NCBI RefSeq assembly: GCF_019799965.1
Contig: NZ_JABGCJ010000001.1
Span: 124,001 to 188,000 of the forward strand
Length of the DNA stretch: 64,000 nt
Reading direction: 5' to 3'
Source: Modestobacter italicus
GTDB lineage: Bacteria > Actinomycetota > Actinomycetes > Mycobacteriales > Geodermatophilaceae
Shown here: piece by piece, positions 1 to 7,916 of the stretch
Position numbering within the stretch: the first letter of the stretch is position 1
Layout: each line of letters opens with the position of its first letter
Translations under genes and position numbers: made by a program
Notes under the pieces: generated by a model
Told to the model about the DNA's origin: nothing
What the model saw: only the letters and a program-made list of their open reading frames with translations
Database searches by the model: none

Positions 1-1199
1 GCGGTGACCACCGCCGGGGTGAGCGGCTCGTCGAGCAGGCGGAGGAAGCGGTCGGCCACCGGCTGCCCGGCCGGACGGGCGGCGAGCCACGCCGACAGCA
101 GGTCGAAGCCCTCGACGTAGGTGGAGATGTAGGCCCGCCACAGCGGGTCGGTGAGGAAGCGCAGCTGCTGGACCGCCCGGTCGTGGCTGACCAGCCCCCA
201 GCGCTGCAGGTGGGCGATCACCACGTCGGGGTCGGCGCCACGGTCGTGCAGCAGGATCGCGGCGTCCTGGCGCACCCGGTTCAGCGGCGCCGCGGCCTCG
301 GCGATCCGCTCGGCCAGGTGCCCGTCGAAGCGCAGCCCCAGGTCACCGAGGACGTCGGCGGCCCAGGGGCCCCACCCCGCGCCGATGGACGCCTGCACGC
401 CGAGGTCGGCCAGCCCCTCGGCCATCAGGCACTCCGGGGTGTTCACCAGGAAGACGGTGTGCTCCAGGTGCTGGTCGCGCTCGACCAGGCCACGCTCCTT
501 GCGGCAGTGCTCGGTGTGGTGGCCCGGGTAGGCCTCGTGCGCGACCAGGTGCGGCAGCTGGCCGAGCCGGTGCGGCAGGTCGGCGTTGATCGCCACCCGC
601 GAGCGGTAGTCGCCCTCGTAGTAGTTGAACCCCGACCACGGCTTGTCGGTGACCACCTCGTACCGCACCGTCTCCACCTCGGGCAGGCCGTACTGCCCGC
701 GCACCCGATCGCGCAGCGCGGAGGACAGGGCGTGCACCGCGGCCTCCAGCCGCTGCGGCGGGCACTCCTCCCGGCGCCGGTGCGCCGCGTAGCGCTCGGA
801 CAGCGTGCCGCTGCCGGGCAGCAGCCCCTCCAGCTCGGCGTGTGCGGCGGCGTACTCGGCCGGGTCGCCGAGGGTGACCGAGACCTGGAAGTAGGCCTCC
901 ACCTCGGCGATGAAGCCCACGGGCTCGCCACCCAGCTTGCGGGCGCTGCACTCCAGTCCGGTCAGCTGGCCGCGCAGGTAGGCGGTGCGGTCGGCCGGCA
1001 GGGAGGCGGAGTCGAGCTCGGCGAGCAGGCCGCGTGCCTGGTCGCGCAGCTGCTGCGGAGTGGGGGCGGGCTCGTCGGCGACCTGCGCGCGCAGCCGTGG
1101 GTCACCGGTGTAGGCGTCGACGAAACCGGGCTCCAGCCGGTCGAAGCGCAGCCCCAGCCGCACGTACTCCAGGGGGACGTCGACCGCGCCGGCTGCCAT
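1..1199 (-). CDS. DUF885-family putative metallohydrolase (3' end cut by window edge)
   Basis: The minus-strand frame is open from an ATG at 1199 to the left edge, giving 399 visible residues without a stop. It contains HEAYPGHH at about residues 221-228, the His-rich signature of DUF885 proteins, which are regarded as zinc-dependent hydrolases or peptidases. Further C-terminal is a conserved-looking NTPECLMAEGLAD stretch with an acidic residue suited to a third metal ligand. No signal peptide is visible, so it should be cytoplasmic. It follows the prenyl synthase gene on the same strand after an 82-nt gap that holds a palindrome. The family has no settled substrate, so I do not assign one. 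The C-terminus lies outside the window. Confidence 0.8.
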   Translation of the reverse strand, partial: MAAGAVDVPLEYVRLGLRFDRLEPGFVDAYTGDPRLRAQVADEPAPTPQQLRDQARGLLAELDSASLPADRTAYLRGQLTGLECSARKLGGEPVGFIAEVEAYFQVSVTLGDPAEYAAAHAELEGLLPGSGTLSERYAAHRRREECPPQRLEAAVHALSSALRDRVRGQYGLPEVETVRYEVVTDKPWSGFNYYEGDYRSRVAINADLPHRLGQLPHLVAHEAYPGHHTEHCRKERGLVERDQHLEHTVFLVNTPECLMAEGLADLGVQASIGAGWGPWAADVLGDLGLRFDGHLAERIAEAAAPLNRVRQDAAILLHDRGADPDVVIAHLQRWGLVSHDRAVQQLRFLTDPLWRAYISTYVEGFDLLSAWLAARPAGQPVADRFLRLLDEPLTPAVVT

Positions 1200-1239
1200 G
1201 CCCCGCAGTCTCCCAGCCGCCGTCCCGCTGGCCCCCAGC

Positions 1240-1261
1240 GGCCATGTCGGCCGACATCGCC
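1240..1261. repeat. 22-nt imperfect palindrome (GGCCATGT... type), copy 1
   Basis: An inverted repeat begins GGCCATGTC and ends GACATCGCC, with one C/C mismatch in the stem and a 4-nt loop. It sits just downstream of the minus-strand prenyl synthase gene and before the DUF885 gene. Two close relatives lie at 48999-49020 and 49053-49074. It may act as a weak transcript-end hairpin; there is no T-tract. Confidence 0.5.
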
Positions 1262-1281
1262 GCCGTCTTCCTGGTCGCCGG

Positions 1282-2061
1282 TCAGCCGCCGAAGCGGCGG
1301 TGCCGGGCCGCGTAGGCGCGCAGCGCCCGCAGGAAGTCGACCCGGCGGAACTCCGGCCAGTACACGTCGGTGAAGTAGAACTCCGAGTGCGCCGTCTGCC
1401 ACGTGAGGAACCCCGACAGCCGCTGCTCGCCACTGGTCCGGATCACCAGGTCCGGGTCGGGCTGCCCACGGGTGTAGAGGTGCTCGGCGATGTGCTCGAC
1501 GTCCAGCACCTCGATCAGCTCCGGCAGCGTCGTCCCCCGCTCGGCGTGCTCGGCCAGCAACGACCGGACGGCGTCGGCGATCTCCCGCCGCCCGCCGTAG
1601 CCGACCGCCAGGTTGACCGTGGCACCGGGACGGTCCCGGGTGTCCCGCTCGGCCCGGGTCAGCACGGCGACGGTCTCCTCGGGCAGCAGCTCCAAGGCGC
1701 CCACCGCCCGCAGGTGCCAGTTCCGGTTCGGCCCGGCCAGGTCGCAGGCGACGCCCTCGATGATCCGCAGCAACGGGGTCAGCTCCGGCTCGGGCCGGGT
1801 CAGGTTGTCGGTGGACAGCAGGAAGAGCGTGACCACCTCGACACCGGCCTCGTCGCACCAGGACAGCAGGTCGGCGATCTTGTCCGCCCCGCGACGGTGC
1901 CCCTCGCTGACGTCCTCCAGGCCGATCGCCCGCGCCCAGCGCCGGTTCCCGTCGATGATCACGCCGACGTGGCGAGGGGTGTCGGCGCCCACCAGCCCTC
2001 GGGCCAGGCGGCGCTCGTAGACGACGGTCAGTGCGTCCCGGACCCGTGCGCGCACCCCCAC
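1282..2061 (-). CDS. cis-prenyl diphosphate synthase, short-chain (Z)-FPP synthase type
   Basis: A 259-residue UPP-synthase-fold enzyme that condenses isopentenyl diphosphate onto an allylic primer in cis configuration. Visible signatures are IIDGNRRWA, whose Asp binds Mg-diphosphate, SEGHRRGADK, LLSTDNL, and the C-terminal IRTSGEQRLSGFLTWQ block. The length and the divergent hemolysin III gene next door match the M. tuberculosis Rv1086/Rv1085c pair, where Rv1086 makes (Z,E)-farnesyl diphosphate rather than long-chain decaprenyl diphosphate. Short chain length is therefore inferred from synteny and family, not read directly. Start is a GTG at 2061. It acts in the cytoplasm or at the membrane face, feeding polyprenyl carrier synthesis for the cell wall. 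Confidence 0.88.
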   Translation of the reverse strand: MGVRARVRDALTVVYERRLARGLVGADTPRHVGVIIDGNRRWARAIGLEDVSEGHRRGADKIADLLSWCDEAGVEVVTLFLLSTDNLTRPEPELTPLLRIIEGVACDLAGPNRNWHLRAVGALELLPEETVAVLTRAERDTRDRPGATVNLAVGYGGRREIADAVRSLLAEHAERGTTLPELIEVLDVEHIAEHLYTRGQPDPDLVIRTSGEQRLSGFLTWQTAHSEFYFTDVYWPEFRRVDFLRALRAYAARHRRFGG

Positions 2062-2186
2062 GCCGTCACCCTAGGTGCCGACCGGCTGACCGGCTGGCTG
2101 CGGTGCCGATCGCGTCGCGCGCCCGGCGGCGACCTCACAGCCGGTTCCAGATGACGGCAGTACCTACGCCTCCGTAACCTCGGCTC

Positions 2187-3017
2187 ATGAACGTCTCCTC
2201 AGACCGCGAGGACCACGTCCGGATCACCGCTGACGGCGCCGAACTGGCGGCGCCGGCCGGCCACGGCATCGACACCGTGCACGCCGAGGGGGAACGCGTC
2301 CAGGCGGTCGAACGGGACGGCGAGTGGGCGGTCGCCGACTACGGCGACTCCGACTTCACCCACCCCGACACCCGGCCGCGGATGCGCGGCTGGCTCCACC
2401 TCTTCGCCTTCTTCGGCTCCATCGTGGCGGCCGCGGTGCTCATCCCGCTGGCCTTCGTCGAGAACCCGCGGGCCGGCTGGTCGGTCACCGTCTACTGCCT
2501 GACCATCCTCGGCCTCTTCGGCATCAGCGCGGCCTACCACCGGCGCCGGTGGTCACCGCGCGGCTGGAAGCTGATGAAGCGCGCCGACCACTCGATGATC
2601 TTCATCTTCATCGCCGGCACCTACACGCCGTTCGCGCTGCTGGCCGTGCCGGAGCCGACCGGCTGGTGGCTGCTGGGCACCGTCTGGCTGGGGGCCGCGC
2701 TCGGCGTCGCGCTGAAGATGGTCTGGCCGACCGCGCCGCGCTGGCTCGGCGTGCCGATCTACCTGGCGCTCGGCTGGGCCGCGGTCTTCGTGCTGGTCGA
2801 CATCCTGCAGCTGGTCGGGGTGACCGTGCTGGTGCTCATGGCCGTCGGCGGCGTGCTCTACAGCGTCGGCGCCATCGCCTACGCCAGCAAGCGCCCCAAC
2901 CCCTGGCCCGGCACGTTCGGCTACCACGAGGTGTTCCACGCGATGACCATCGTGGCCGCCATCTGCCACTACATCGCGGTGTACTTCGCGCTCTACAACT
3001 CGCCGTTCACCTCGTGA
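2187..3017 (+). CDS. trhA: Hemolysin III / TrhA (PAQR superfamily) membrane protein
   Basis: A 276-residue protein with a soluble N-terminal segment of about 65 residues and then seven hydrophobic segments. PAQR/HlyIII hallmarks are present: AAYHRRRW after the second segment, RADHSMIFIFIAGTYTPF in the third, and the HEVFHAM...CHY motif in the last, which supply the conserved His metal ligands. Members in bacteria (TrhA) affect membrane energetics and lipid homeostasis; 'hemolysin' is a historical name and no toxin role is implied. It is divergent from the prenyl synthase with a 125-nt shared spacer. The ATG at 2187 is the only good start. Confidence 0.9.
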   Translation: MNVSSDREDHVRITADGAELAAPAGHGIDTVHAEGERVQAVERDGEWAVADYGDSDFTHPDTRPRMRGWLHLFAFFGSIVAAAVLIPLAFVENPRAGWSVTVYCLTILGLFGISAAYHRRRWSPRGWKLMKRADHSMIFIFIAGTYTPFALLAVPEPTGWWLLGTVWLGAALGVALKMVWPTAPRWLGVPIYLALGWAAVFVLVDILQLVGVTVLVLMAVGGVLYSVGAIAYASKRPNPWPGTFGYHEVFHAMTIVAAICHYIAVYFALYNSPFTS

Positions 3018-3134
3018 GCCTCCGGATCACACCGCGGCCAAGAGCCGTGCCCCGGGGGCGCTGAGCTGTTTCGTGCGACGGCGTCGGGAGACTGCGGGCC
3101 CCCGCTCAGGCGGACGGACTCCGGCCGGTGCGGG

Positions 3135-4385
3135 TCAGCTGAACGGGGCCCGGTGGTCGAGCTTGAGGCTGAGCTTGCCGGCGGTGCGCCAGGCGCGGGC
3201 GACCACGTCACGGTCGGCGTCGGTGACCAGGTTGCCCATGACGCGGAGGGCCACGGTCATCAGCGCGCGTGAGCGCATGCCGACCGGGCCGGCGGCCGGG
3301 AGCAGGCGGGGCACGGTGAGCAGGCCGGCCAGTCGCCGGGCGATGGAGAACGCCTCGCCGTAGTGCCGGCGCAGCGTGGCCGGCCAGGCCTGCGCCCAGT
3401 CGTCGTCGGCGAACAGCTCGACCACGCTGCGCCCGGTCTCCAGGCCGTAGTCGATGCCCTCGCCGTTCAGCGGGTTGACGCAGCCGGCGGCGTCCCCGAT
3501 CAGCGCCCAGTTGCGGCCGGCCACCCCGGACACCGCCCCGCCCATCGGCAGCAGTGCGCTCGCCGGAGCCCGGACGGCGCCCTCGATCTGCCACTCCTCG
3601 CGCCGCTGGTCGGTGTAGAGCTCCAGCAGGCTGCGCAACCGCACGTCGGCCGGACGCCGCTCGGTGGCCAGCGTCCCCACGCCCACGTTGACCTGACCGG
3701 CGTCCGCACCCAGCGGGAACACCCAGCCGTAGCCGGACAGCAGATCACCGTCGGCGCCCCGCAGCTCCAGGTGCGAGGAGATCCACTCGTCGTCGCTGCG
3801 GCCGGAGGTCACGTAGCCGCGCGCGGCCACGCCGTAGGCGGTGTCCTTGTGCCACTCCCGGCCCAGCACCCGCCCCAGCGGCGAGCGGACGCCGTCGGCC
3901 ACGACGAGCCGGCGGCACCGGACCGTCGTCGTCGAGTCGTCGGGACGGCGGAACACCACCGCGGCCACCCGGTCGCCGTCCCGCTCGACGCCCACGGCGC
4001 GCGCGGCCTCCACCGGGACGGCACCGGCGTCCAGGGCGACCTGCCGGATCCGGGCGTCCAGCTCGGTGCGGGGCACCGCACTCCCGTGGTCGGGCAGCGA
4101 GCCGCCGGGCCACGGCAACAGCAGCTCCTGCCCGAACCCGGCGGCCCGCAGACCGCGGTTGCGGCCGTGCGACCGCACCCAGTTCCCCAGCCCGAGCTGG
4201 TCGAGCTCGGCGATCGCCCGAGGGGTGAGCCCGTCGCCGCAGGTCTTGTCCCGGGGGAAGACGGCGGCGTCGGCGAGGACGACGTCGGCACCGCCCCGCG
4301 CGGCCCAGGCCGCAGCGGCCGAGCCGGCCGGCCCCGCCCCGACCACCAGGACGTCGGTCTCGGTGGGCTCGACGTTCGTGGTCAC
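3135..4385 (-). CDS. Geranylgeranyl reductase-family FAD-dependent oxidoreductase
   Basis: A 416-residue flavoprotein. It opens with a dinucleotide-binding motif VVGAGPAGSAAA around residues 12-23, followed by FPRDKTCGDGLTPRA, typical of geranylgeranyl reductase-like enzymes, and later GDAAGCVNPLNGEGIDYGLETG, the second FAD-binding motif. Such enzymes reduce double bonds of isoprenoid chains such as menaquinone side chains or polyprenyl lipids. The exact substrate cannot be read here. The open frame runs far upstream, but the family N-terminus begins at the GTG at 4385, with GAGGA about 10 nt before it. The nearby prenyl synthase supports an isoprenoid role. Confidence 0.85.
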   Translation of the reverse strand: MTTNVEPTETDVLVVGAGPAGSAAAAWAARGGADVVLADAAVFPRDKTCGDGLTPRAIAELDQLGLGNWVRSHGRNRGLRAAGFGQELLLPWPGGSLPDHGSAVPRTELDARIRQVALDAGAVPVEAARAVGVERDGDRVAAVVFRRPDDSTTTVRCRRLVVADGVRSPLGRVLGREWHKDTAYGVAARGYVTSGRSDDEWISSHLELRGADGDLLSGYGWVFPLGADAGQVNVGVGTLATERRPADVRLRSLLELYTDQRREEWQIEGAVRAPASALLPMGGAVSGVAGRNWALIGDAAGCVNPLNGEGIDYGLETGRSVVELFADDDWAQAWPATLRRHYGEAFSIARRLAGLLTVPRLLPAAGPVGMRSRALMTVALRVMGNLVTDADRDVVARAWRTAGKLSLKLDHRAPFS

Positions 4386-4408
4386 CGGCCCAGTGTCCTC
4401 GCCGGGCC

Positions 4409-4996
4409 TCAGCCGACGTTCGGCCCCCGGGAGCGGACCTCCTCCACGCCGGCCATCGCCGTCCGCAGCTCGGCCAGCCAGTCGTCGGTGTGCTGCCCGA
4501 CCAGCCGCACCGCCCAGACCAGTGCCTCGGACCGGGAGCGGGCGACCCCGGCGTCGACCAGGGTGTCCAGCACCAGCCGCTCGGGCTGGCGCAGCCGGGT
4601 CATCACCGGCACCGACAGGGTGGTGAACAGCTCGCGGACGTCGCCGCAGGTGGCGCCCCAGGCGACCGATCGGCCGTAACGCTCCTGCGCCGCGTCGGCG
4701 ATCCCCATCCGCTGCCCGCGGGTCTGCTCGCGGAAGCGGGCGATCCGCCCGGCCCGGGCCGCTGCAGGGTCCCCCTCCCCCGCGTCGGGCTCGGGGACGG
4801 TGCCGATGACGGTGATCTCGTCGCGGTCGATGACCAGCTCGACCGGGCCGGTGAACCACTCGTCGGGCAGCCGACCGGCGAACCAGCCGGCGACCTCGGC
4901 GCGCTCGACGGGTGGGCTGGCCTCGGCCCCGCGCCCGCGGGCACGACCGCGGCCGGGGAAGCCGTCGGGTGGGAAACGGTGGTGGTGGGTGAACAC
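4409..4996 (-). CDS. Conserved actinobacterial protein of unknown function with possible C-terminal ribbon-helix-helix segment
   Basis: A 195-residue soluble protein that I cannot assign to a named family. The N-terminus is His/Arg/Gly-rich and low complexity. The middle (about 35-75) looks like a small alpha/beta domain containing VELVIDRDEITVIGTV. Residues from about 145 read RLVLDTLVDAGVARSRSEAL, the pattern of CopG/Arc-like ribbon-helix-helix helices. The start is the GTG at 4996, preceded by a perfect AGGAGG at good spacing. Directly upstream (5029-5043) is a TGTAATC direct repeat in an AT-rich patch, so self-regulation is possible but inferred. It ends 23 nt before the reductase gene and may be cotranscribed with it. 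Confidence 0.7.
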   Translation of the reverse strand: MFTHHHRFPPDGFPGRGRARGRGAEASPPVERAEVAGWFAGRLPDEWFTGPVELVIDRDEITVIGTVPEPDAGEGDPAAARAGRIARFREQTRGQRMGIADAAQERYGRSVAWGATCGDVRELFTTLSVPVMTRLRQPERLVLDTLVDAGVARSRSEALVWAVRLVGQHTDDWLAELRTAMAGVEEVRSRGPNVG

Positions 4997-5028
4997 GGTG
5001 CCTCCTCGATCGGACGGACACCAGCGAA

Positions 5029-5043
5029 TGTAATCGTGTAATC
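5029..5043 (-). promoter_or_regulatory. TGTAATC direct repeat upstream of the 4409-4996 gene (candidate operator/promoter)
   Basis: Plus strand shows TGTAATC at 5029-5035 and again at 5037-5043, an exact repeat with an 8-bp period. It is one of very few AT-rich patches in this part of the window. It lies 33-47 nt before the GTG of the gene on the minus strand. Read on that strand it gives GATTACACGATTACA, which could also contain a -10 element. Function is inferred. Confidence 0.45.
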
Positions 5044-5209
5044 AGCCGCTGGGGCCGTTGATCGCTGCGCCGAGAGCGGACAGCCCGGCCGCCGGCGCAC
5101 GCAGCCACGGCGCCATCACGATGGCGGCCCACCCCTCCCGCCGTCCCGACCTGCCACGCGTCCTCCGGCACTCGTCGTCGCAGCCGGGGCGACCCGCGCC
5201 GCCCGTACG

Positions 5210-6343
5210 ATGGCGGTCCGCGTCCACCCAGGGGGAGGCCCGCCGCGTGGCCCACGTACCGCCGGACCGCCGACCGACCGCCCGGTTCCGCCGCCGGCCC
5301 GGCCCGGCCCCCGGCCGGGCAACCCGCTCGAGACCACGTACGACCGGACACCGCCCGCCGACGCCGACCGCGCCGTCCCGCCGTACGACGCGGTCGGCTG
5401 GCCGCCCCCACCGGCCGCTGAGCCGGGGGCCGGCCCCCGGCGGTCGTGGCGACCCGGCGGTGGTTCCGACGGGCGTCCACCCGCCGAGGCCGAGCGGAGC
5501 GCACGCCGACCGTGGCGCCGGCAGCGCCGCACCCGCCGTCGTGGGCTCCTGCGCACGCTCGGCCGGCTGCTGGTCGTCGCGTTCCTGGTCCAGGCCCTGG
5601 TGCTGGCGTCGCTGCGGTGGGTGGACCCGCCGACGACCGCGTTCATGGCCGCCAACCCCGACGGTGCCGTGCAGCAGTCCGTGCCGGTCGAACACGTCTC
5701 CCGCAACCTCCTCGCCGCGGTCGTCGCCCACGAGGACGCCCAGCTGCCCTACCGCTCGGGGGCGTTCGACTGGGACGAGCTCGTCGCCCGGGCCCAGGCC
5801 CACCTCCGCGGCGACGAGGACCCCTCGGGATCGACCATCCCGCAGCAGGTGGCCAAGAACCTCTTCCTCAACCAGGAGCTGAGCGCCTGGCGCAAGGCGG
5901 TGGAGGCAGGCCTGGCCGCGGAGCTGGCGATCGCCGTCGACGACCGGCGGATGCTCGAGCTGTACGTCAACCACGCCCAGTTCGGGCCGACGGTCTACGG
6001 CGTCTGCGCCGCCAGTTGGTACTACTTCGACACCCCGCCCGACACGCTCTACCCCGACCAGGCCGTCCAGCTCGCGGGCCTGCTGCCCTCCCCCGGGCAC
6101 GTCCGCCGCGCCCCCGGCGGTGGGCTCGACTTCCAGGTCGAGGACGGCCTCGGCTGGCTCTCCCGGTCGCACGTGCTCAACGCGCAGAAGCGACTGCCCG
6201 GCCACCTCGAGCGGCTGGGCTTCCAGCCGATCGAAGACCTCGGGATCACGGGGCTGGCCGCCGACGAGCCCGACAGCGACGACGACTGCAGCGAGCGACC
6301 GCAGGAGGTCGCCGACCTGATCGCCGCCGAGGGCACCGCCTGA
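5210..6343 (+). CDS. Monofunctional peptidoglycan glycosyltransferase (GT51)
   Basis: A 377-residue protein that polymerises lipid II into glycan strands at the outer face of the membrane. It has a Pro/Arg-rich cytoplasmic tail of about 110 residues, one membrane segment at about 113-136, then a GT51 domain with AHEDAQLPYR (catalytic Glu about 175), GSTIPQQVAKNLFL at 207-220 and WRKAVEAGLAAEL. The usual GSTITQQ has P in place of the second T, and the region after the catalytic Glu differs from the common EDxxFxxHxG. No transpeptidase domain follows, so it is a monofunctional MtgA-like enzyme, unlike typical actinobacterial bifunctional PBPs. A short acidic C-terminal tail is present. The start may be slightly further in than the ATG at 5210. 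Confidence 0.82.
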   Translation: MAVRVHPGGGPPRGPRTAGPPTDRPVPPPARPGPRPGNPLETTYDRTPPADADRAVPPYDAVGWPPPPAAEPGAGPRRSWRPGGGSDGRPPAEAERSARRPWRRQRRTRRRGLLRTLGRLLVVAFLVQALVLASLRWVDPPTTAFMAANPDGAVQQSVPVEHVSRNLLAAVVAHEDAQLPYRSGAFDWDELVARAQAHLRGDEDPSGSTIPQQVAKNLFLNQELSAWRKAVEAGLAAELAIAVDDRRMLELYVNHAQFGPTVYGVCAASWYYFDTPPDTLYPDQAVQLAGLLPSPGHVRRAPGGGLDFQVEDGLGWLSRSHVLNAQKRLPGHLERLGFQPIEDLGITGLAADEPDSDDDCSERPQEVADLIAAEGTA

Positions 6344-6447
6344 CGCACGCGGCCGGTCCACGTACCGCCGCGCGCCGCCGTCACCCGATCGTCACGTTCG
6401 CCCGGGCCTGCCCTGGGCACCCTCTCGGCGAGATCGAGGAGGTCGTC

Positions 6448-7026
6448 ATGGACCGGACCCCAGCCCGCCCGCGGGTGCTCGCCGTCGTGCTCCTGGCCAC
6501 CATCGCGCTGCTGGGCGGTGCACTGCCGGCCCAGGCGAGCGATGACCCCTGGTGCAGCATCCGCTGGGGCTCCCTGCCCGAGGCCGCGGCCCCGGCTTAC
6601 CCGTCCGGCACGGTCGCCGACGTCCGGGCCGGGCAGCACCCGTGCTTCGACCGGCTGGTGGTCGACCTGCACGCCGCGTACGCGACCAGTGGGTACGCCG
6701 TGCGCTACGTCGACCAGGTCGGGGCGCAGGGGTCGGGGACGCCGGTGCACGTCCGGGGCGGCGCCGTACTGCAGGTCATCGTGGGAGCACCCGCGTACGA
6801 CGACGCCTACCGGCCGACCCACCAGCCCACGGACCCAATCGAGGTCGTCGACGTCGTCGGCTCCCGCACCCTCCGGCAGGTCGCCTGGGCCGGCTCCTTC
6901 GAGGGGCAGACGTCCCTCGCCGTGGGCACCCGCGCCCGGCTGCCGTTCCGGGTGTTCGTGCTGGACGGCGCCCCGGGGGCGGCCGACGGTGCGCGTGTCG
7001 TGGTGGACGTCGCCCACCACTGGTGA
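6448..7026 (+). CDS. Secreted AMIN-like domain protein
   Basis: A 192-residue exported protein. The first 30 residues form a classical signal peptide with a long hydrophobic core and an AQA cleavage site. The mature part contains CFDRLVVDLHA and GYAVRYVDQV, the strand pattern of AMIN-like domains found in actinobacterial secreted proteins, which are thought to bind cell-wall polymers. Two cysteines at about 36 and 65 could pair. GAGGAGG ends 7 nt before the ATG at 6448, which fixes the start inside a longer open frame. It follows the glycosyltransferase gene by 104 nt on the same strand, consistent with a cell-wall role. The family call is from pattern only. Confidence 0.7.
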   Translation: MDRTPARPRVLAVVLLATIALLGGALPAQASDDPWCSIRWGSLPEAAAPAYPSGTVADVRAGQHPCFDRLVVDLHAAYATSGYAVRYVDQVGAQGSGTPVHVRGGAVLQVIVGAPAYDDAYRPTHQPTDPIEVVDVVGSRTLRQVAWAGSFEGQTSLAVGTRARLPFRVFVLDGAPGAADGARVVVDVAHHW

Positions 7027-7041
7027 CACCGCGGGGGCGGC

Positions 7042-7560
7042 TCAGTCCGGCGGGATGTTGCCCTCGTCCGGCTCGCGCTCCTTGCGCCGCAGCAGCCAGG
7101 CCGTCGCACCCAGCAGCACGACCAGCACCCCCAGGACGGCGATCTCGGTGATCCGGTCGTCGAACGCCGGGCCCTTGCCCAGGGCGCTCGCCGCCTCGAC
7201 CGAGAGGACGACGATCTCCTTGATCGAGGCGATGATCCCGACCAGCAGGAACGGCTCGGCGATCAGCTCGCGCCGCTCGACCGTGGTGCGGACGGCGAAC
7301 AGCAGCTCGACCACGATGAACACGAGCAGGAGGACGTCGAGGAGCTCGAGCACCGGGGTCTGGGAGAAGTCCTCGACCATCCCCCAGGTGGTCTTCCCGG
7401 CCACGACGAGCAGCAGGAAGGCACTGACCACCAGGAACAGTGCGATGCCGGCGTAGACGAGGTTCTCGCCGACCTCGAGCGCGCGGGTGCCGAAACGGCC
7501 CAGCCCGGGCCGTTCGTCGTCCTGCTGCTCGGGGTCGCGCCGGGTCCGCTGGGTCGCCAT
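7042..7560 (-). CDS. PsiE-like four-helix membrane protein
   Basis: A 172-residue integral membrane protein with four hydrophobic segments. Between the second and third is the stretch RRELIAEPFLLVGIIASIKE, strongly like the phosphate-starvation-inducible PsiE family, where a polar/charged pair sits in the membrane loop. Function in the family is unknown beyond phosphate-responsive expression in E. coli; no Pho-box-like sequence was recognised here. The ATG at 7560 starts the gene. It converges with the AMIN-like gene with a 15-nt gap and is 35 nt downstream of the small membrane protein gene. Confidence 0.78.
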   Translation of the reverse strand: MATQRTRRDPEQQDDERPGLGRFGTRALEVGENLVYAGIALFLVVSAFLLLVVAGKTTWGMVEDFSQTPVLELLDVLLLVFIVVELLFAVRTTVERRELIAEPFLLVGIIASIKEIVVLSVEAASALGKGPAFDDRITEIAVLGVLVVLLGATAWLLRRKEREPDEGNIPPD

Positions 7561-7595
7561 CCGGCGATCATGGCCGACACCGGCCCCCGCGCAGA

Positions 7596-7916
7596 TCAGG
7601 ACGCGGGCGGACGTCCCTCCTGCGGGTCAGTGGTGCGGCGCGGCGGCTCGATCGCCAGCGGTGCCCGCCGCAGGGTGTCCAGCAGCTCCTGCCCGGGGGG
7701 CGCGTCGTCGACCAGCTCGGCGGGGGTGTCGGGCACCTGGTCGGCCGGGTCGAAGCTGCGCGGCACCCGCTTGAGGTGCCGCCCCATCGACCGGCCGAGC
7801 AGGATGACCGCGATCAGCAGCACCACGATCAGGAACAGCCCGACCGGGCCTGCCTTGCCCACGTCCTCGGGGAGCTGCTGCTCCTGGACGGCCAGCAGCG
7901 TCAGGGCGGCGTTCAC
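7596..7916 (-). CDS. Small single-pass membrane protein coupled to mca
   Basis: A 106-residue protein with one transmembrane helix at about 24-42 ([18 protein letters not shown]), followed by a basic stretch and a cytoplasmic tail rich in Pro and Asp. Its GTG start overlaps the TGA of mca by 4 nt (GTGA), implying translational coupling. The same arrangement, mca followed by a small membrane protein, exists in M. tuberculosis (Rv1082-Rv1083). The function is unknown; a partner role in mycothiol-dependent detoxification is inference from linkage only. Confidence 0.78.
   Translation of the reverse strand: MNAALTLLAVQEQQLPEDVGKAGPVGLFLIVVLLIAVILLGRSMGRHLKRVPRSFDPADQVPDTPAELVDDAPPGQELLDTLRRAPLAIEPPRRTTDPQEGRPPAS

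Noticed and set aside
2187..3017. Hemolysin toxin
   Set aside because: HlyIII/TrhA belongs to the PAQR membrane protein family; the name is historical and nothing in the sequence indicates a toxin.
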